Assembly: GCF_014644295.1 (NCBI RefSeq) | Contig: NZ_BMKK01000006.1 | Location: 124,001 to 188,000 of the forward strand | Source: Emticicia aquatilis | GTDB lineage: Bacteria; Bacteroidota; Bacteroidia; Cytophagales; Spirosomataceae | DNA length: 64,000 nt | Direction of reading: 5' to 3' | Shown here: positions 45,005 through 54,280 of the stretch, piece after piece | How positions within the stretch are numbered: position 1 is the first letter of the stretch | How the letters are laid out: each line of letters starts with the position of its first letter | Notes under the pieces: generated by a model | The model's input: the letters and a program-made list of their open reading frames with translations, nothing else | Databases searched by the model: none | What the model was told of the DNA's origin: nothing | Translations under genes and position numbers: made by a program

Positions 45005-46144
45005 ATGATAAAATACCCGATTTATATGGATTATAACGCCACCACTCCGCTCGACAAAAGAGTTTTGGAGGAAATGATACCATATCTGACCGAACACTTC
45101 GGCAATGCGGCCAGTCGCTCGCACGCCTACGGCTGGAAAGCCGCTGAGGCCGTTGATACGGCTCGTCAACAAGTGGCCGATTTATTGGGTTGTACTTCAA
45201 AAGAAATCATTTTTACGAGCGGGGCTACCGAAGCAGTTAATTTGGCAATTAAAGGTGTTTTTGAAGCATTTCGTCATAAGGGAAATCATATCATAACAGT
45301 TAAAACCGAGCATAAGGCAGTTTTAGATACTTGTCAACATTTAGAAAAACTCGGGGCAGACGTGACTTACTTAGATGTTGATGCTGAGGGCAATATTTCG
45401 TTAGAAAATCTCGAAAAATCCATCAAAAAAGAAACAATTCTGATTTCGGTCATGGCGGCGAATAACGAAACTGGCGTAATTTACCCCATTAAACAAATTG
45501 CCGAAATAGCTCATCGACACGGCGTTTTGTTTCATTCCGATGCTACGCAAACCGTTGGAAAGATTCCGATAAATGTGCTGGAAGATGAAATTGATTTACT
45601 TAATTTTTCGGGACATAAACTTTATGGCCCAAAAGGCGTTGGGGCTTTATTCATCAGAAAAAAACTCAACCTTGTAGCCCAACAAGATGGCGGAAAACAT
45701 GAACGAGGAATGCGTTCCGGAACCCTCAATGTGGCAGGAATAGTAGGTTTGGGCGAAGCTGCCCAGATTTGCCAAGAAGAAATAGATTTGGAAGTAAAAA
45801 GGATTTCGGAACTGCGAAACAAGCTCGAAACGGGTATTTTAAAGCAAATTCCAACGGCCAAATTGAATGGAAATAAACAAAACAGATTACCCAACACAAC
45901 CAATATTAGCTTTGGAAAGATTGATGGCGAACAATTATTGATGAATCTCAACGAAATTGCGGTTTCAAATGGTTCGGCTTGTAATTCGGCCTCAACTGAG
46001 CCAAGTTATGTACTGAAAGCTATGGGTCTCGACGACGAATCAGCTTACAGTTCGGTTAGATTTAGTTTGGGCCGAATGACCCAAGAGAGTGATATTGATT
46101 TAGCCATCGAACACGTAGTGAGCGTCGTAGAAAAAATGAAGTAG
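45005..46144 (+). CDS. Cysteine desulfurase (NifS/IscS type)
   Basis: 379 residues, PLP enzyme that takes sulfur from cysteine. MDYNATTPLDKRV opens the protein. FSGHKLYGPKGVGALF carries the PLP lysine. The active-site Cys is in NGSACNSASTEPSYVL. The position directly before xdhC suggests that it supplies sulfur for the terminal Mo=S ligand of the cofactor, as dedicated NifS-like proteins do with XdhC elsewhere; general Fe-S assembly is an alternative. It is separated from xdhC by 94 bp with two hairpins. Confidence 0.92.
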   Translation: MIKYPIYMDYNATTPLDKRVLEEMIPYLTEHFGNAASRSHAYGWKAAEAVDTARQQVADLLGCTSKEIIFTSGATEAVNLAIKGVFEAFRHKGNHIITVKTEHKAVLDTCQHLEKLGADVTYLDVDAEGNISLENLEKSIKKETILISVMAANNETGVIYPIKQIAEIAHRHGVLFHSDATQTVGKIPINVLEDEIDLLNFSGHKLYGPKGVGALFIRKKLNLVAQQDGGKHERGMRSGTLNVAGIVGLGEAAQICQEEIDLEVKRISELRNKLETGILKQIPTAKLNGNKQNRLPNTTNISFGKIDGEQLLMNLNEIAVSNGSACNSASTEPSYVLKAMGLDDESAYSSVRFSLGRMTQESDIDLAIEHVVSVVEKMK

Positions 46145-46199
46145 AACAATTTTTTAAATTGTTTCTGCTGATTACAAGGAACAAGTTGAAAACTTGTTC
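46144..46199. repeat. Two adjacent hairpins between desulfurase and xdhC
   Basis: The first, around 46144-46165, pairs ACAATTT with AAATTGT. The second, GAACAAGTT-GAA-AACTTGTTC (46179-46199), has a perfect 9-bp stem. They look like a REP-type pair and could attenuate or protect the mRNA. Confidence 0.65.
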
Positions 46200-46238
46200 T
46201 ACAAAACAATTGAAAAAATGCCTTTTTACAGAATATAC

Positions 46239-47351
46239 ATGAAAGAAATTAAGCAAATTACAGAAGCCTATCAAAACATAGATTTTAGTAAAACCCAAGC
46301 CGCATTGGCAACAGTTGTGAGAGTTGAGGGTTCGTCTTACCGCCGTACGGGAGCCAGAATGTTAGTATTAGAGTCAGGCGAATGGATTGGCGGAATCAGT
46401 GGCGGTTGTTTGGAAGGTGATGCTTTGAAAAAAGCTCGTTTGGCGATGTCACAAAACAAAGCCACGCTTATTACCTACGATACTACCGACGATGACCCTT
46501 ATCAGATTGGCGTTGGTCTTGGCTGCAATGGCATCATTGATGTCCTTATTACGCCCCTCGACCCACAGAACCCTAACAATGCTGTTCGACAACTCCAAAG
46601 TTGTATCGACCAGCGTACGCCTAATTTGGTAGTTACTGTTACGGGCATCAGTAAGGCACACGAAAGCATTGCTCTTGGAAATGTATTTAGGTTTGATAAT
46701 GAAGCACATTTCACAGAAATCTTTCCTTTATCGCAGCTCAACGAAAGCTTAATTCCTGCCATTAATGAGGCACTTGATACAACCAAATCAAGCTCGAAAG
46801 AATATACTCTGGAAGATGGCACAAAACTTACGTTTTTCTTAGAAGTAATTCCTCCAGCTATTCAATTATATGTTTTTGGTAGCAATTATGATGTTTATCC
46901 GATGGTGCGAGTGGCCAAAGAACTCGGTTGGCGAGTGATTTCGGTTTGTAATCCAGCCAAAATGCACGCTTCGCTCTCCGAAATGGCCGATGCGGTTGTT
47001 CCGAAAGACCATCAACCCGAAATTGATGATTTCACAGCGGCTATTTCGATGTGCCATGATTACGAGACCGACTACCGAAATCTACAAATGTTACTAAAAA
47101 CCGACATTAAATATATAGGTTTACTTGGTCCGAAAAAGCGTACAATAAAAATGTACGACAGAATGAGCAAAGAAGGCTCTTCTCTAACTCCCCAACAAGA
47201 AGAACGCATTTACAGTCCCGTTGGACTTGATATTGGAGCTGCCACTCCCGAAGAAATCGCACTTTCAGTTTGTGCCGAAATCCGTGCATTTTTCTCAGGA
47301 AGAGATGGGAATCGACTGAAATTTAGGCCAAAACCTATTTATGAAAATTAA
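46239..47351 (+). CDS. xdhC: XdhC/CoxF-family molybdenum cofactor insertion protein
   Basis: 370 residues from MKEIKQITEAY at 46239. The N-terminal XdhC/CoxI domain shows VEGSSYRRTGARMLV and GGISGGCLEGDALKKA with the conserved Cys. The C-terminal Rossmann-like domain has VFGSNYDVYPMVRVAKELGWRV and KYIGLLGPKKRT. XdhC binds molybdopterin, helps its sulfuration and hands it to the apo-hydroxylase. It lies between the desulfurase and the cox-like structural genes, which fits both roles. Cytoplasmic. Confidence 0.92.
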   Translation: MKEIKQITEAYQNIDFSKTQAALATVVRVEGSSYRRTGARMLVLESGEWIGGISGGCLEGDALKKARLAMSQNKATLITYDTTDDDPYQIGVGLGCNGIIDVLITPLDPQNPNNAVRQLQSCIDQRTPNLVVTVTGISKAHESIALGNVFRFDNEAHFTEIFPLSQLNESLIPAINEALDTTKSSSKEYTLEDGTKLTFFLEVIPPAIQLYVFGSNYDVYPMVRVAKELGWRVISVCNPAKMHASLSEMADAVVPKDHQPEIDDFTAAISMCHDYETDYRNLQMLLKTDIKYIGLLGPKKRTIKMYDRMSKEGSSLTPQQEERIYSPVGLDIGAATPEEIALSVCAEIRAFFSGRDGNRLKFRPKPIYEN

Positions 47352-47352
47352 T

Positions 47353-47383
47353 TTTGTACTTCGGGGGAATGGTCATACTTTTG
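47353..47383 (+). promoter_or_regulatory. Internal promoter before the membrane protein gene
   Basis: TTTG (47353-47356), 19 bp, TACTTTTG (47376-47383), beginning right after the xdhC stop. It gives the downstream genes their own transcript start. Confidence 0.7.
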
Positions 47384-47409
47384 TCGAATATTTTTGCTAA
47401 AACTAACCT

Positions 47410-48150
47410 ATGACCGCTAATTTTGTTACATTTTACTTGATATTAGTACTTATTACGGGGCCTTTCTTTCAATACCTTCCAGTAGCTACTTATCTGAAAT
47501 GGGACGAAGTTTTGTTGGCAAAAATTCTCAACCAAGCACCAACAGTTTTTCTATTGGGTTACTTGGCTTTTCCACTCAATAAGGCAAAAAGAAGAGTAAC
47601 TTGGCTTCTGATACTGTTCTTGATAAGTTCTATCATTCCCGAAGTTTATCATTATATCATTCATCCAGATAACCAATTTGCGGTTATTGTTATGAATAAT
47701 ATTGTTTCGTACGCAATACTTCTTTTTATATTGTTGAACAAAAAAAATAGCTTTGACAAAGCCTCCAAATCGGTTTGGGCTTGTGCTATTGGCTTTACGA
47801 CACTTGTGATAGCCGCATTTAGTTTTTCGGGTATAGAGATTTTCCAATATTATATACCTGCTCGTCCATTCACTTTTCTAATCCTGATTAGCTTTTTACT
47901 TATCGCTTCTTTGCTTGTTTTCTTGAGTTTCTTCGTCAATCGCCCATTCAAACGTACTTGGTACGAACTCGTAGTTGGTATGATTGCCATCGTTACGGTT
48001 GACATTTATGTTTACACTTGCTTTTTCGTACTAAACTCGCAGCCAAACTTGCTCTATACCTATGGTAAAATTTTGTTTTCGGTCGGCTTGCTATTGGTAG
48101 TTGATGGCCTTTCTCGCCAAAAGAACAAAAAACAGATGTCATTCTATTAA
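47410..48150 (+). CDS. Seven-helix integral membrane protein of unknown function
   Basis: 246 residues with about seven membrane helices and short loops. No family was recognised. The layout (N-terminal helix pair, polar YIKW-like loop, basic C-terminal RQKNKKQ) resembles 7TM integral-membrane input modules, but no signalling domain is attached. It lies between xdhC and coxG and has its own promoter, so membership of the molybdenum locus is uncertain. No motif for transport was seen. Confidence 0.6.
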   Translation: MTANFVTFYLILVLITGPFFQYLPVATYLKWDEVLLAKILNQAPTVFLLGYLAFPLNKAKRRVTWLLILFLISSIIPEVYHYIIHPDNQFAVIVMNNIVSYAILLFILLNKKNSFDKASKSVWACAIGFTTLVIAAFSFSGIEIFQYYIPARPFTFLILISFLLIASLLVFLSFFVNRPFKRTWYELVVGMIAIVTVDIYVYTCFFVLNSQPNLLYTYGKILFSVGLLLVVDGLSRQKNKKQMSFY

Positions 48151-48341
48151 TTCGAGTTTCTTCTCCTTCCAAATCAATCCTATTCTCTCAATATTTTTGA
48201 TAGAATACTTACATTCTTTTATACAATTCTTCTATCAGTCTTCGCTATTTTCTCGATATTTTTGTAAAATACAAAGAAAAAATTATCTTATTTAAAGCAA
48301 ACTCCTGTTCTATTTTCCTCTAAAACTTAAATATTATCATT

Positions 48342-48785
48342 ATGGAACTTACAGGTTCACATGTTTTACAAGCACCCGTACAAAAAATATGGGATTTAAT
48401 TCTGAACCCAGAGTTTTTGGCAAAAGTTACTCCTGGAATCTCTCGACTCGAACAAGAATCAGGCGATTTATACAAAGCCATTGCCGAAATTAAAATCGGG
48501 CCAGTTCATGGCAAATTTGAAGGTTCTGCCGAATTGACAGACAAAGTAGAACACGAAAGTTTTGTGTTGAAAGTAACGCAAAATAGCAAAATCGGAAATG
48601 TAGAGGCCGATATTAAGATGCTCATGAAGCCCACCGAGAATAACGAAACCGAGTTGTCGTTTGATGGCGTAGCCAATATGTCGGGGCTTTTGGCTCGTAC
48701 AGGAAACCGTGTGATGAGTGGCGTAGCCAATACGCTTACCAAGCAATTCTTCTCAAACTTCGAGAAAGAATTACAGAATCATTAA
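48342..48785 (+). CDS. coxG: CoxG-like SRPBCC-fold protein
   Basis: 147 residues. [20 protein letters not shown] and [31 protein letters not shown] match the CoxG subgroup of SRPBCC proteins. CoxG is linked to aerobic CO dehydrogenase and is thought to tether it to the membrane or bind a hydrophobic partner. The protein here is 147 residues with no long tail. Two TATTTTTG -7-like boxes (48192, 48257) lie upstream, but neither has a -33 partner. The coxS-like gene follows in 34 bp. Confidence 0.85.
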   Translation: MELTGSHVLQAPVQKIWDLILNPEFLAKVTPGISRLEQESGDLYKAIAEIKIGPVHGKFEGSAELTDKVEHESFVLKVTQNSKIGNVEADIKMLMKPTENNETELSFDGVANMSGLLARTGNRVMSGVANTLTKQFFSNFEKELQNH

Positions 48786-48819
48786 TCTTCTATTCAAATC
48801 ATATAATCATTTATTTTCT

Positions 48820-49296
48820 ATGGCAGAAACAGTTAATATTACCGTAAACGGCACTCAATACTCGAAAGAAGTGGAAGGACGCACGTTGTTGGTACATTTC
48901 CTACGAGATACGCTCGGACTTACGGGTACGCACGTAGGCTGCGACACGAGTAGTTGCGGAGCATGTACCGTACACATCGACGGAAAAGCCGTAAAATCTT
49001 GCTCAATGTTGGCCGCTCAAGCCGATGGTAAAAGTATTACGACCATCGAAGGCATGGCTAATGGCGACGAGCTTCATCCGTTGCAAGAGTCGTTCCGTGA
49101 AAAGCATGGCTTACAATGTGGTTTTTGCACACCAGGTATGATTATGACAGCGGCTGATTTGCTCAATCATAATCCAAACCCATCAGAAACCGAAATCAGA
49201 GAAGCTCTCGAAGGCAATATTTGCCGCTGCACTGGCTACCATAATATCGTTGAGGCCATCAAAGACGCCGCCGAAAAAATGGCAGTTACAGCTTAG
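48820..49296 (+). CDS. coxS: Molybdenum hydroxylase small subunit, two 2Fe-2S clusters
   Basis: 158 residues. The plant-type cluster is ligated by Cys41, Cys46, Cys49 and Cys61 ([16 protein letters not shown]). The second cluster is ligated by Cys100, Cys103, Cys135 and Cys137 (CGFCTPG and CRCTGY). It carries electrons from the Mo site to FAD. It begins 34 bp after coxG and is separated from coxL by 140 bp of repeat-rich spacer. Cytoplasmic type; no Tat signal, unlike periplasmic isoquinoline-oxidoreductase-type enzymes. Confidence 0.95.
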   Translation: MAETVNITVNGTQYSKEVEGRTLLVHFLRDTLGLTGTHVGCDTSSCGACTVHIDGKAVKSCSMLAAQADGKSITTIEGMANGDELHPLQESFREKHGLQCGFCTPGMIMTAADLLNHNPNPSETEIREALEGNICRCTGYHNIVEAIKDAAEKMAVTA

Positions 49297-49298
49297 CT

Positions 49299-49436
49299 GT
49301 TTCTGCTTAATGGATAATGTAAAATTTATTATGGATAATTTATAGAAAAAACATAAGTGATTAGTAGTAAGGCATTTACTATTTGTTTTTTTCTGCATTA
49401 TCCATTTTCAATTATCAATTTTTAATTAAAAAAACT
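49299..49436. repeat. Repeat-rich spacer between coxS and coxL
   Basis: It contains TGGATAATGTAAAATTTATTATGGATAA-like words (described, not aligned) on the left and ATTATCCATTTTC then AATTATCAATTTTTAATT on the right. The two sides are inverted, giving a weak long hairpin. The AATTGATAATT word is shared with 17575-17610. It ends directly at the coxL ATG. Confidence 0.6.
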
Positions 49437-51803
49437 ATGAGTAATAAATATATAGGTCAGTCCGTCAAGCGGGTTGAAGATAAAAGGTTCATTACAGGCC
49501 AAGGACGATATACTGATGATATTGTACTGCCACGCATGGTACACGCCTACATTTTGCGTAGCCCTTATGCACACGCCCGCATCAAAAGCATTGATACGAG
49601 CGAAGCTCTGGCTATGAAAGGTGTGGTGACTATTTATACAGGCAAAGACTTTGAGAACATCAACGGTGTGCCGTGTGGTTGGCAAGTCAATTTCAAAGAT
49701 GGTACAACCATGCGTGAGCCAAAGCACCCACTTTTAGTTTTGGATAAAGTAAAACACGCAGGCGATGGCGTAGCGATGGTAGTGGCCGAAACCAAAGAAA
49801 TTGCTGCCGATGCTGCCGAAGCAATTAACGTAAAATATGAGGTTTTGAAGGCCGTAACAAACCCGAAAGAAGCCCTTGCTCCTGGTGCTCCGCTCGTACA
49901 CGATGAATACCCAGATAATGTTGCTTTTGATTGGCAAATCGGAAATGATAAAGCTGAGGTTGATGCAGCAATGGCCTCGGCTCATCATATTACTAAATTA
50001 GATTTTACGAATAACCGTGTTGTGCCTAACGCAATGGAGCCACGCAGCTACATCGGCGATTACGATACGGCCTACGACCGTTATACGCTTTATACATCTA
50101 CTCAAAATCCGCACTTAATTCGCCTACTTATGTGTGCCTTTGTGCTTGGTATTCCCGAGCATAAGGTACGTGTAGTAGGGCCAGATGTAGGTGGAGGTTT
50201 CGGTAGTAAAATTTATCATTACACCGAAGAAGCTCTGGTAACTTGGGCTGCTAAGCAACTACGCCGCCCAATTAAGTGGACTTCTGACCGCTCAGAGGCT
50301 TTCTTGACAGATGCTCACGGTCGTGACCACGTTTCGACTGCCGAAATGGGTTTCGATAAAGATGGACATATCGTCGGGCTTCGCATCAAAACTTACGCAA
50401 ACCTTGGTGCGTACCTTTCTACGTTTGCTTCGGCAGTACCCACCTATTTGCACGGAACACTCTTGCAAGGTGTTTATACCACGCCAAAGATTCATCTCGA
50501 CATGACTTGTGTATTCACGCACACCACAGCCGTAGATGCGTATCGTGGGGCGGGGCGTCCAGAGGCAACTTATTTGCTCGAAAGATTAATGGATGTATCG
50601 GCTCATGAAATGGGCATTGACCCTGCCGAACTTCGTTTCAAAAACTTCATTCCTCCGTTTGATGGAGTCAATCAGCCCGGTTATCAAACCCAAGTAGCCT
50701 TGCAATATGATAGTGGAAACTATAAGGCTGTTTTAGAACGTGGTTTAGAAATGCTCGGTTATGCCGATTTCAAAGAAAAACAAGCCGAAGCCCGAAAGAA
50801 TGGAAAACTTTTGGGAGTTGGTTTCTCGACTTATATCGAGGCTTGCGGAATTGCTCCGTCGGCCGTTGTAGGGGCTCTGGGTGCAAGAGCAGGTTTGTTT
50901 GAGTCGGCACAAGTACGTGTTCAACCCACAGGAAAAGTAAGTGTTTATACAGGCTCACACTCGCATGGGCAAGGCCACGAAACCAGTTTCGCACAAGTAG
51001 TAGCCGATAAACTCGGTATTCCGTTAGCCGATGTCGAAATCATTCACGGAGACTCTGATTCGGTAGCTTTTGGTATGGGAACTTACGGTTCACGAAGCTT
51101 AGCCGTTGGTGGAAGTGCCATCGTAAAAAGTATCGAAAAAGTCCTTGAAAAAGGAGCAAAAATAGCAGCTCATAAATTAGAATGTTCGGCCGATGACCTC
51201 GATTTTGCTGATGGTAAATGGACAGTAAAAGGCACAGATAAATCAATTGGTTTCGGCGATGTTGCCCTTACGGCTTATGTCCCGCACGTTTATCCAGCCA
51301 ATTTAGAGCCAGGTCTCGACTTCTCGAGCTTCTATGACCCAGCTAATTTTACTTATCCGTTTGGTTGCCATATTGCCGTAGTGGAGGTTGATGCTGAAAC
51401 TGGAAAAGTGACTATTAAACGCTTCGTAGCCGTTGATGATGTAGGTAATGTAATTAACCCAATGATTGTAGAAGGTCAAATTCATGGTGGATTGGCCCAA
51501 GGCATTGGTCAAGCATTGCTCGAAGGAGTAATTTATGACGAAAACGGCCAATTAACCACTGGAACATTCATGGATTACGCCATGCCTCGTGCCGACGACC
51601 TACCGATGTTTGAAACCGACCGTAAAACAACGCCTTGTCCGCACAACCCACTGGGTGTGAAAGGTGCTGGCGAAGCGGGTGCAATCGGCTCAACACCAGC
51701 AGTCGTAAACGCCGTAATGAATGCCACTTGGCACTTGGGCGTGAGTGACCTCGAAATGCCATTAACTCCACAAAGAGTGTGGCGAGCAATGAACCATAAA
51801 TAA
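49437..51803 (+). CDS. coxL: Molybdenum hydroxylase large subunit, form II CoxL-like
   Basis: 788 residues from [20 protein letters not shown]. It binds the Mo-molybdopterin-cytosine dinucleotide cofactor. GGGFGSK near residue 260 and the active-site loop AYRGAGR at residues 368-374 mark it as form II; form I CO dehydrogenases have AYRCSFR, where Cys binds copper. The catalytic Glu746 is in [13 protein letters not shown]. The substrate is therefore an unknown aldehyde, purine, heterocycle or perhaps CO. It would work in a CoxLMS heterotrimer. The frame's upstream extension from 49383 is repeat-derived and rejected. Confidence 0.93.
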   Translation: MSNKYIGQSVKRVEDKRFITGQGRYTDDIVLPRMVHAYILRSPYAHARIKSIDTSEALAMKGVVTIYTGKDFENINGVPCGWQVNFKDGTTMREPKHPLLVLDKVKHAGDGVAMVVAETKEIAADAAEAINVKYEVLKAVTNPKEALAPGAPLVHDEYPDNVAFDWQIGNDKAEVDAAMASAHHITKLDFTNNRVVPNAMEPRSYIGDYDTAYDRYTLYTSTQNPHLIRLLMCAFVLGIPEHKVRVVGPDVGGGFGSKIYHYTEEALVTWAAKQLRRPIKWTSDRSEAFLTDAHGRDHVSTAEMGFDKDGHIVGLRIKTYANLGAYLSTFASAVPTYLHGTLLQGVYTTPKIHLDMTCVFTHTTAVDAYRGAGRPEATYLLERLMDVSAHEMGIDPAELRFKNFIPPFDGVNQPGYQTQVALQYDSGNYKAVLERGLEMLGYADFKEKQAEARKNGKLLGVGFSTYIEACGIAPSAVVGALGARAGLFESAQVRVQPTGKVSVYTGSHSHGQGHETSFAQVVADKLGIPLADVEIIHGDSDSVAFGMGTYGSRSLAVGGSAIVKSIEKVLEKGAKIAAHKLECSADDLDFADGKWTVKGTDKSIGFGDVALTAYVPHVYPANLEPGLDFSSFYDPANFTYPFGCHIAVVEVDAETGKVTIKRFVAVDDVGNVINPMIVEGQIHGGLAQGIGQALLEGVIYDENGQLTTGTFMDYAMPRADDLPMFETDRKTTPCPHNPLGVKGAGEAGAIGSTPAVVNAVMNATWHLGVSDLEMPLTPQRVWRAMNHK

Positions 51804-51903
51804 TTAAGAATGATGAATTAAGAATTAGGCATTCATATTAAAGGAATATCTAATTCTTGATTTTTTAAAATTCTTAATTCTACATTCTTAATTTTTAATT
51901 CTA
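51803..51903. repeat. Palindromic AATTAAGAAT repeat between coxL and coxM
   Basis: The left part (AATTAAGAATGATGAATTAA) and right part (AATTCTTAATTCTACATTC) are inverted copies of the repeat also found between atpD and atpC. The right end lies 8 bp before the coxM ATG. Confidence 0.8.
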
Positions 51904-51910
51904 AAAAAAT

Positions 51911-52762
51911 ATGCTACCAAATACAGTAGATTATTATAGAGCAAGCTCGGTCAGTGACGCCCTTAGTGTTTTGAAGGCGAATCCTGACGCAAAAATATTG
52001 GCGGGTGGACATAGCCTAATTCCTGCGATGAAGCTACGCCTCAATAGCCCTTCGATGGTGATTGACATTGCCAACTTATCTGATTTGAATTATATCAAAG
52101 AAGAAGGCGGAAACATTTGCATCGGTGCCATGACTACGCACGGACAGATAGCCCATTCATCGCTTCTTGCCGAAAAACTACCTCTTTTTACCGAAACTGC
52201 CGATGTAATTGGCGATGTGCAGGTACGAAATATGGGAACAATCGGAGGAAGTATCGCTCACGCTGACCCATCAGCCGATTGGCCAGCGGCTCTTTTGGCG
52301 GCTGATGCTTCAATCGTAGTTACGAATGGAGATGATACAAGAAGCATTTCTGCGGTCGATTTTTTTGTAGGTTTTTTCTCTACGGCACTCGAAGAAGGCG
52401 AAATCATCACCGAAATCCAAGTACCAGTACCCGCAGCAGGCACAAAAATGACTTACCAAAAATTCATGCAGCCAGCCTCTCGCTTTGCGATTGTGGGCTG
52501 TGCCGCAATGGCAAAAGTCGAAAATGGTGTGGTTGCTGATGTGAAAGTTGCTTTTACGGGTGTTTCGGATGGGCCATTCCGTGATGGAAATGTAGAAGCG
52601 GCTATTTCGGGCAAAACAGCAACTGCCGAAAATATCGCTTCGGCGGCTGCACAAGCGGCCTCTGACGTAAGCCTCAACGCCGACCATTATGCCGATGAAG
52701 ATTACCGCCAACATTTGGCAAGAGTATATGCCAAACGAGCCTTAACAGCTGTTTGCAGATAA
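51911..52762 (+). CDS. coxM: Molybdenum hydroxylase medium subunit, FAD-binding
   Basis: 283 residues. FAD-binding motifs: ILAGGHSLIPAMKLRLNSP and the second loop VRNMGTIGGSIAHADPSADW. The C-terminal CO dehydrogenase flavoprotein domain ends VYAKRALTAVCR. It receives electrons from CoxS and passes them to quinone or another acceptor. It completes the S-L-M set, here in the order SLM and not the MSL usual for form I genes. A long-loop terminator-like hairpin follows before coxD. Confidence 0.95.
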   Translation: MLPNTVDYYRASSVSDALSVLKANPDAKILAGGHSLIPAMKLRLNSPSMVIDIANLSDLNYIKEEGGNICIGAMTTHGQIAHSSLLAEKLPLFTETADVIGDVQVRNMGTIGGSIAHADPSADWPAALLAADASIVVTNGDDTRSISAVDFFVGFFSTALEEGEIITEIQVPVPAAGTKMTYQKFMQPASRFAIVGCAAMAKVENGVVADVKVAFTGVSDGPFRDGNVEAAISGKTATAENIASAAAQAASDVSLNADHYADEDYRQHLARVYAKRALTAVCR

Positions 52763-52774
52763 TTAATACCTCAC

Positions 52775-52844
52775 AAAAAGGCATCGAAAACGCACTTATT
52801 ATCCCTTGAAAGGTTAATATAATTGTGTTATCCATGCCTTTTTT
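52775..52844 (+). terminator. Possible terminator or attenuator after coxM
   Basis: AAAAAGGCAT (52775-52784) pairs with ATGCCTTTTT (52834-52843), followed by T and a G-T run. The loop of about 49 nt is long, so it may be partial or regulatory. Confidence 0.5.
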
Positions 52845-52910
52845 GTTTTCTTTGTTTAGAGATAAAACTTTCATAAAATCAGAGATTGTTTAGACCCGTG
52901 ATTTTCATCA

Positions 52911-53795
52911 ATGAATTTAGATACTATTAAATCACTCCTCCAATCGCAAGGCTATATTACCGACGACTACGTCTCGATGTCGGTCTTTTTGGCTATGACG
53001 CTCAACAAGGCACTCTTGATTGAAGGGCCTGCGGGTGTAGGAAAAACTGAAATAGCCAAAGTAATGGCAAAGGCGTTGGACACCAACTTGATTCGTTTGC
53101 AATGTTATGAAGGCTTAGATTCAAACCATGCCATTTATGAATGGAACTACCAACAACAGTTGCTTTTTTTGAAAATGTCAGAAAACCAAGAGCTTTCAAA
53201 CACAAACTTGCTTGAATCTCAACTTTTCTCAGATAAGTTTTTATTAAAACGCCCACTTTTACAAGCCATTTCACAAGAAAAAGCACCTGTTCTACTCATT
53301 GATGAAATGGATAGAGCCGATGAAGAATTTGAAAGTTTTCTCCTCGAAATACTTTCGGATTGGCAAATCACGATTCCAGAAATTGGCACAATTCAAGCGA
53401 AATCTATCCCGCACGTAATCATCACAGGCAACCGCAATCGTGAACTTTCGGAGGCTCTTCGCCGAAGATGCTTGTATTTATGGATTGATTACCCCGAATT
53501 CGATAAAGAACTCGAAATTGTAAAACAAAAAGTACCACAAATTGACGCCCAACTGGCCTTACAAATTACGAAGTTCATGCAGCATCTTCGCCACGAAAAA
53601 CTCAATAAAGTGCCAGGTATTGCCGAAACGCTTGATTGGGCAACGGCTTTGGCTGCCATGCACTTCGACCATCTCGACAAAGAAATAATAGAAAGCACTT
53701 TAGGCGTAATTCTGAAAGATTGGCAAGACATTCGTAATACCCAACTTTCACTTTCTGAATTAATGGAAAAAGTTGGCGTTACTTCAAGACTTTAA
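52911..53795 (+). CDS. coxD: MoxR-type AAA+ ATPase, CoxD-like
   Basis: 294 residues. Walker A is GPAGVGKTEIAKVMAKAL (about residue 39 on). Walker B is VLLIDEMDRADEEFESFLLEIL. VIITGNRNRELSEALRRRCLYLWIDYP supplies sensor and arginine finger regions. CoxD and the VWA protein CoxE form an AAA+/VWA pair needed to mature the Mo centre of CO dehydrogenase-type enzymes. Its partner lies downstream, but a 476-bp GxxExxY unit separates the two genes. Cytoplasmic. Confidence 0.93.
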   Translation: MNLDTIKSLLQSQGYITDDYVSMSVFLAMTLNKALLIEGPAGVGKTEIAKVMAKALDTNLIRLQCYEGLDSNHAIYEWNYQQQLLFLKMSENQELSNTNLLESQLFSDKFLLKRPLLQAISQEKAPVLLIDEMDRADEEFESFLLEILSDWQITIPEIGTIQAKSIPHVIITGNRNRELSEALRRRCLYLWIDYPEFDKELEIVKQKVPQIDAQLALQITKFMQHLRHEKLNKVPGIAETLDWATALAAMHFDHLDKEIIESTLGVILKDWQDIRNTQLSLSELMEKVGVTSRL

Positions 53796-54271
53796 TTTCC
53801 CGCAAAAATCGCTGAAAAACGCAGACTTTTTACACAATAATACAATAGAGCATGACTGAAAATGACATTTCGTACAAAATTAGAGGTGCGATTTATGAAG
53901 TTTATAAAAACTTAGGGCCAGGTTTACTCGAATCGGTTTATGAAGCTGTACTAACTTTTGAACTTCAAAAGCTTGGTCTAAAAGTTGAAACTCAAGTGCC
54001 CGTTCCTGTGGTTTACAAAGACCAAAAATTAGAAGTTGGCTTTCGGCTTGATATTTTGGTTGAAAATAAAGTAATTATAGAAATAAAATCCGTCGAAAAC
54101 TTAGCAGAAGTTCACCATAAACAGGTGCTTACTTATCTTCGATTAACAGGGTTAAAATTAGGTTTATTGGTCAATTTCAACAGCGATGATATTTTAAAAT
54201 CAATTTACAGAAAAGTAAATAATTTATAGAAAATCCAACTTTCAGCGTTTTTCTGCGATTTCTGCGGGAGA
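53796..54271. mobile_element. GxxExxY gene unit with 30-bp terminal inverted repeats
   Basis: The left end 53796-53825 and the right end 54242-54271, taken as reverse complement, agree at 26 of 30 positions without gaps. Differences are at four single positions. The unit begins one base after the coxD stop (53795) and ends 9 bp before the coxE ATG (54281). The only gene inside is the 125-residue GxxExxY protein. No transposase and no clear target duplication were seen. Words in the ends (TCTGCG, TTTCAGCG, TTTGCGGGA) resemble dispersed Bacteroidota repeats. Confidence 0.65.
53852..54229 (+). CDS. GxxExxY protein, PD-(D/E)XK nuclease-like
   Basis: 125 residues. The naming motif is G24-L-L-E27-S-V-Y30 in GPGLLESVYEAVL. 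A PD-(D/E)XK-type active site is visible as Asp67 in GFRLDILVEN with Glu77-Ile-Lys79 in VIIEIKSVEN. The C-terminal part LLVNFNSDDILKSIYRKV is standard for the family. GxxExxY proteins are widespread and often multicopy in Bacteroidota; their activity is not established to my knowledge. Here the gene lies inside inverted repeats in the cox-like operon. It has no signal peptide and is complete. Confidence 0.88.
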   Translation: MTENDISYKIRGAIYEVYKNLGPGLLESVYEAVLTFELQKLGLKVETQVPVPVVYKDQKLEVGFRLDILVENKVIIEIKSVENLAEVHHKQVLTYLRLTGLKLGLLVNFNSDDILKSIYRKVNNL

Positions 54272-54280
54272 ATAGAAACA

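Noticed and set aside
49437-51803. Annotation of the cox-like genes as a true form I CO dehydrogenase
   Set aside because: The active-site loop is AYRGAGR and lacks the Cys of AYRCSFR; gene order is S-L-M. Only a form II, CODH-like label is supported.
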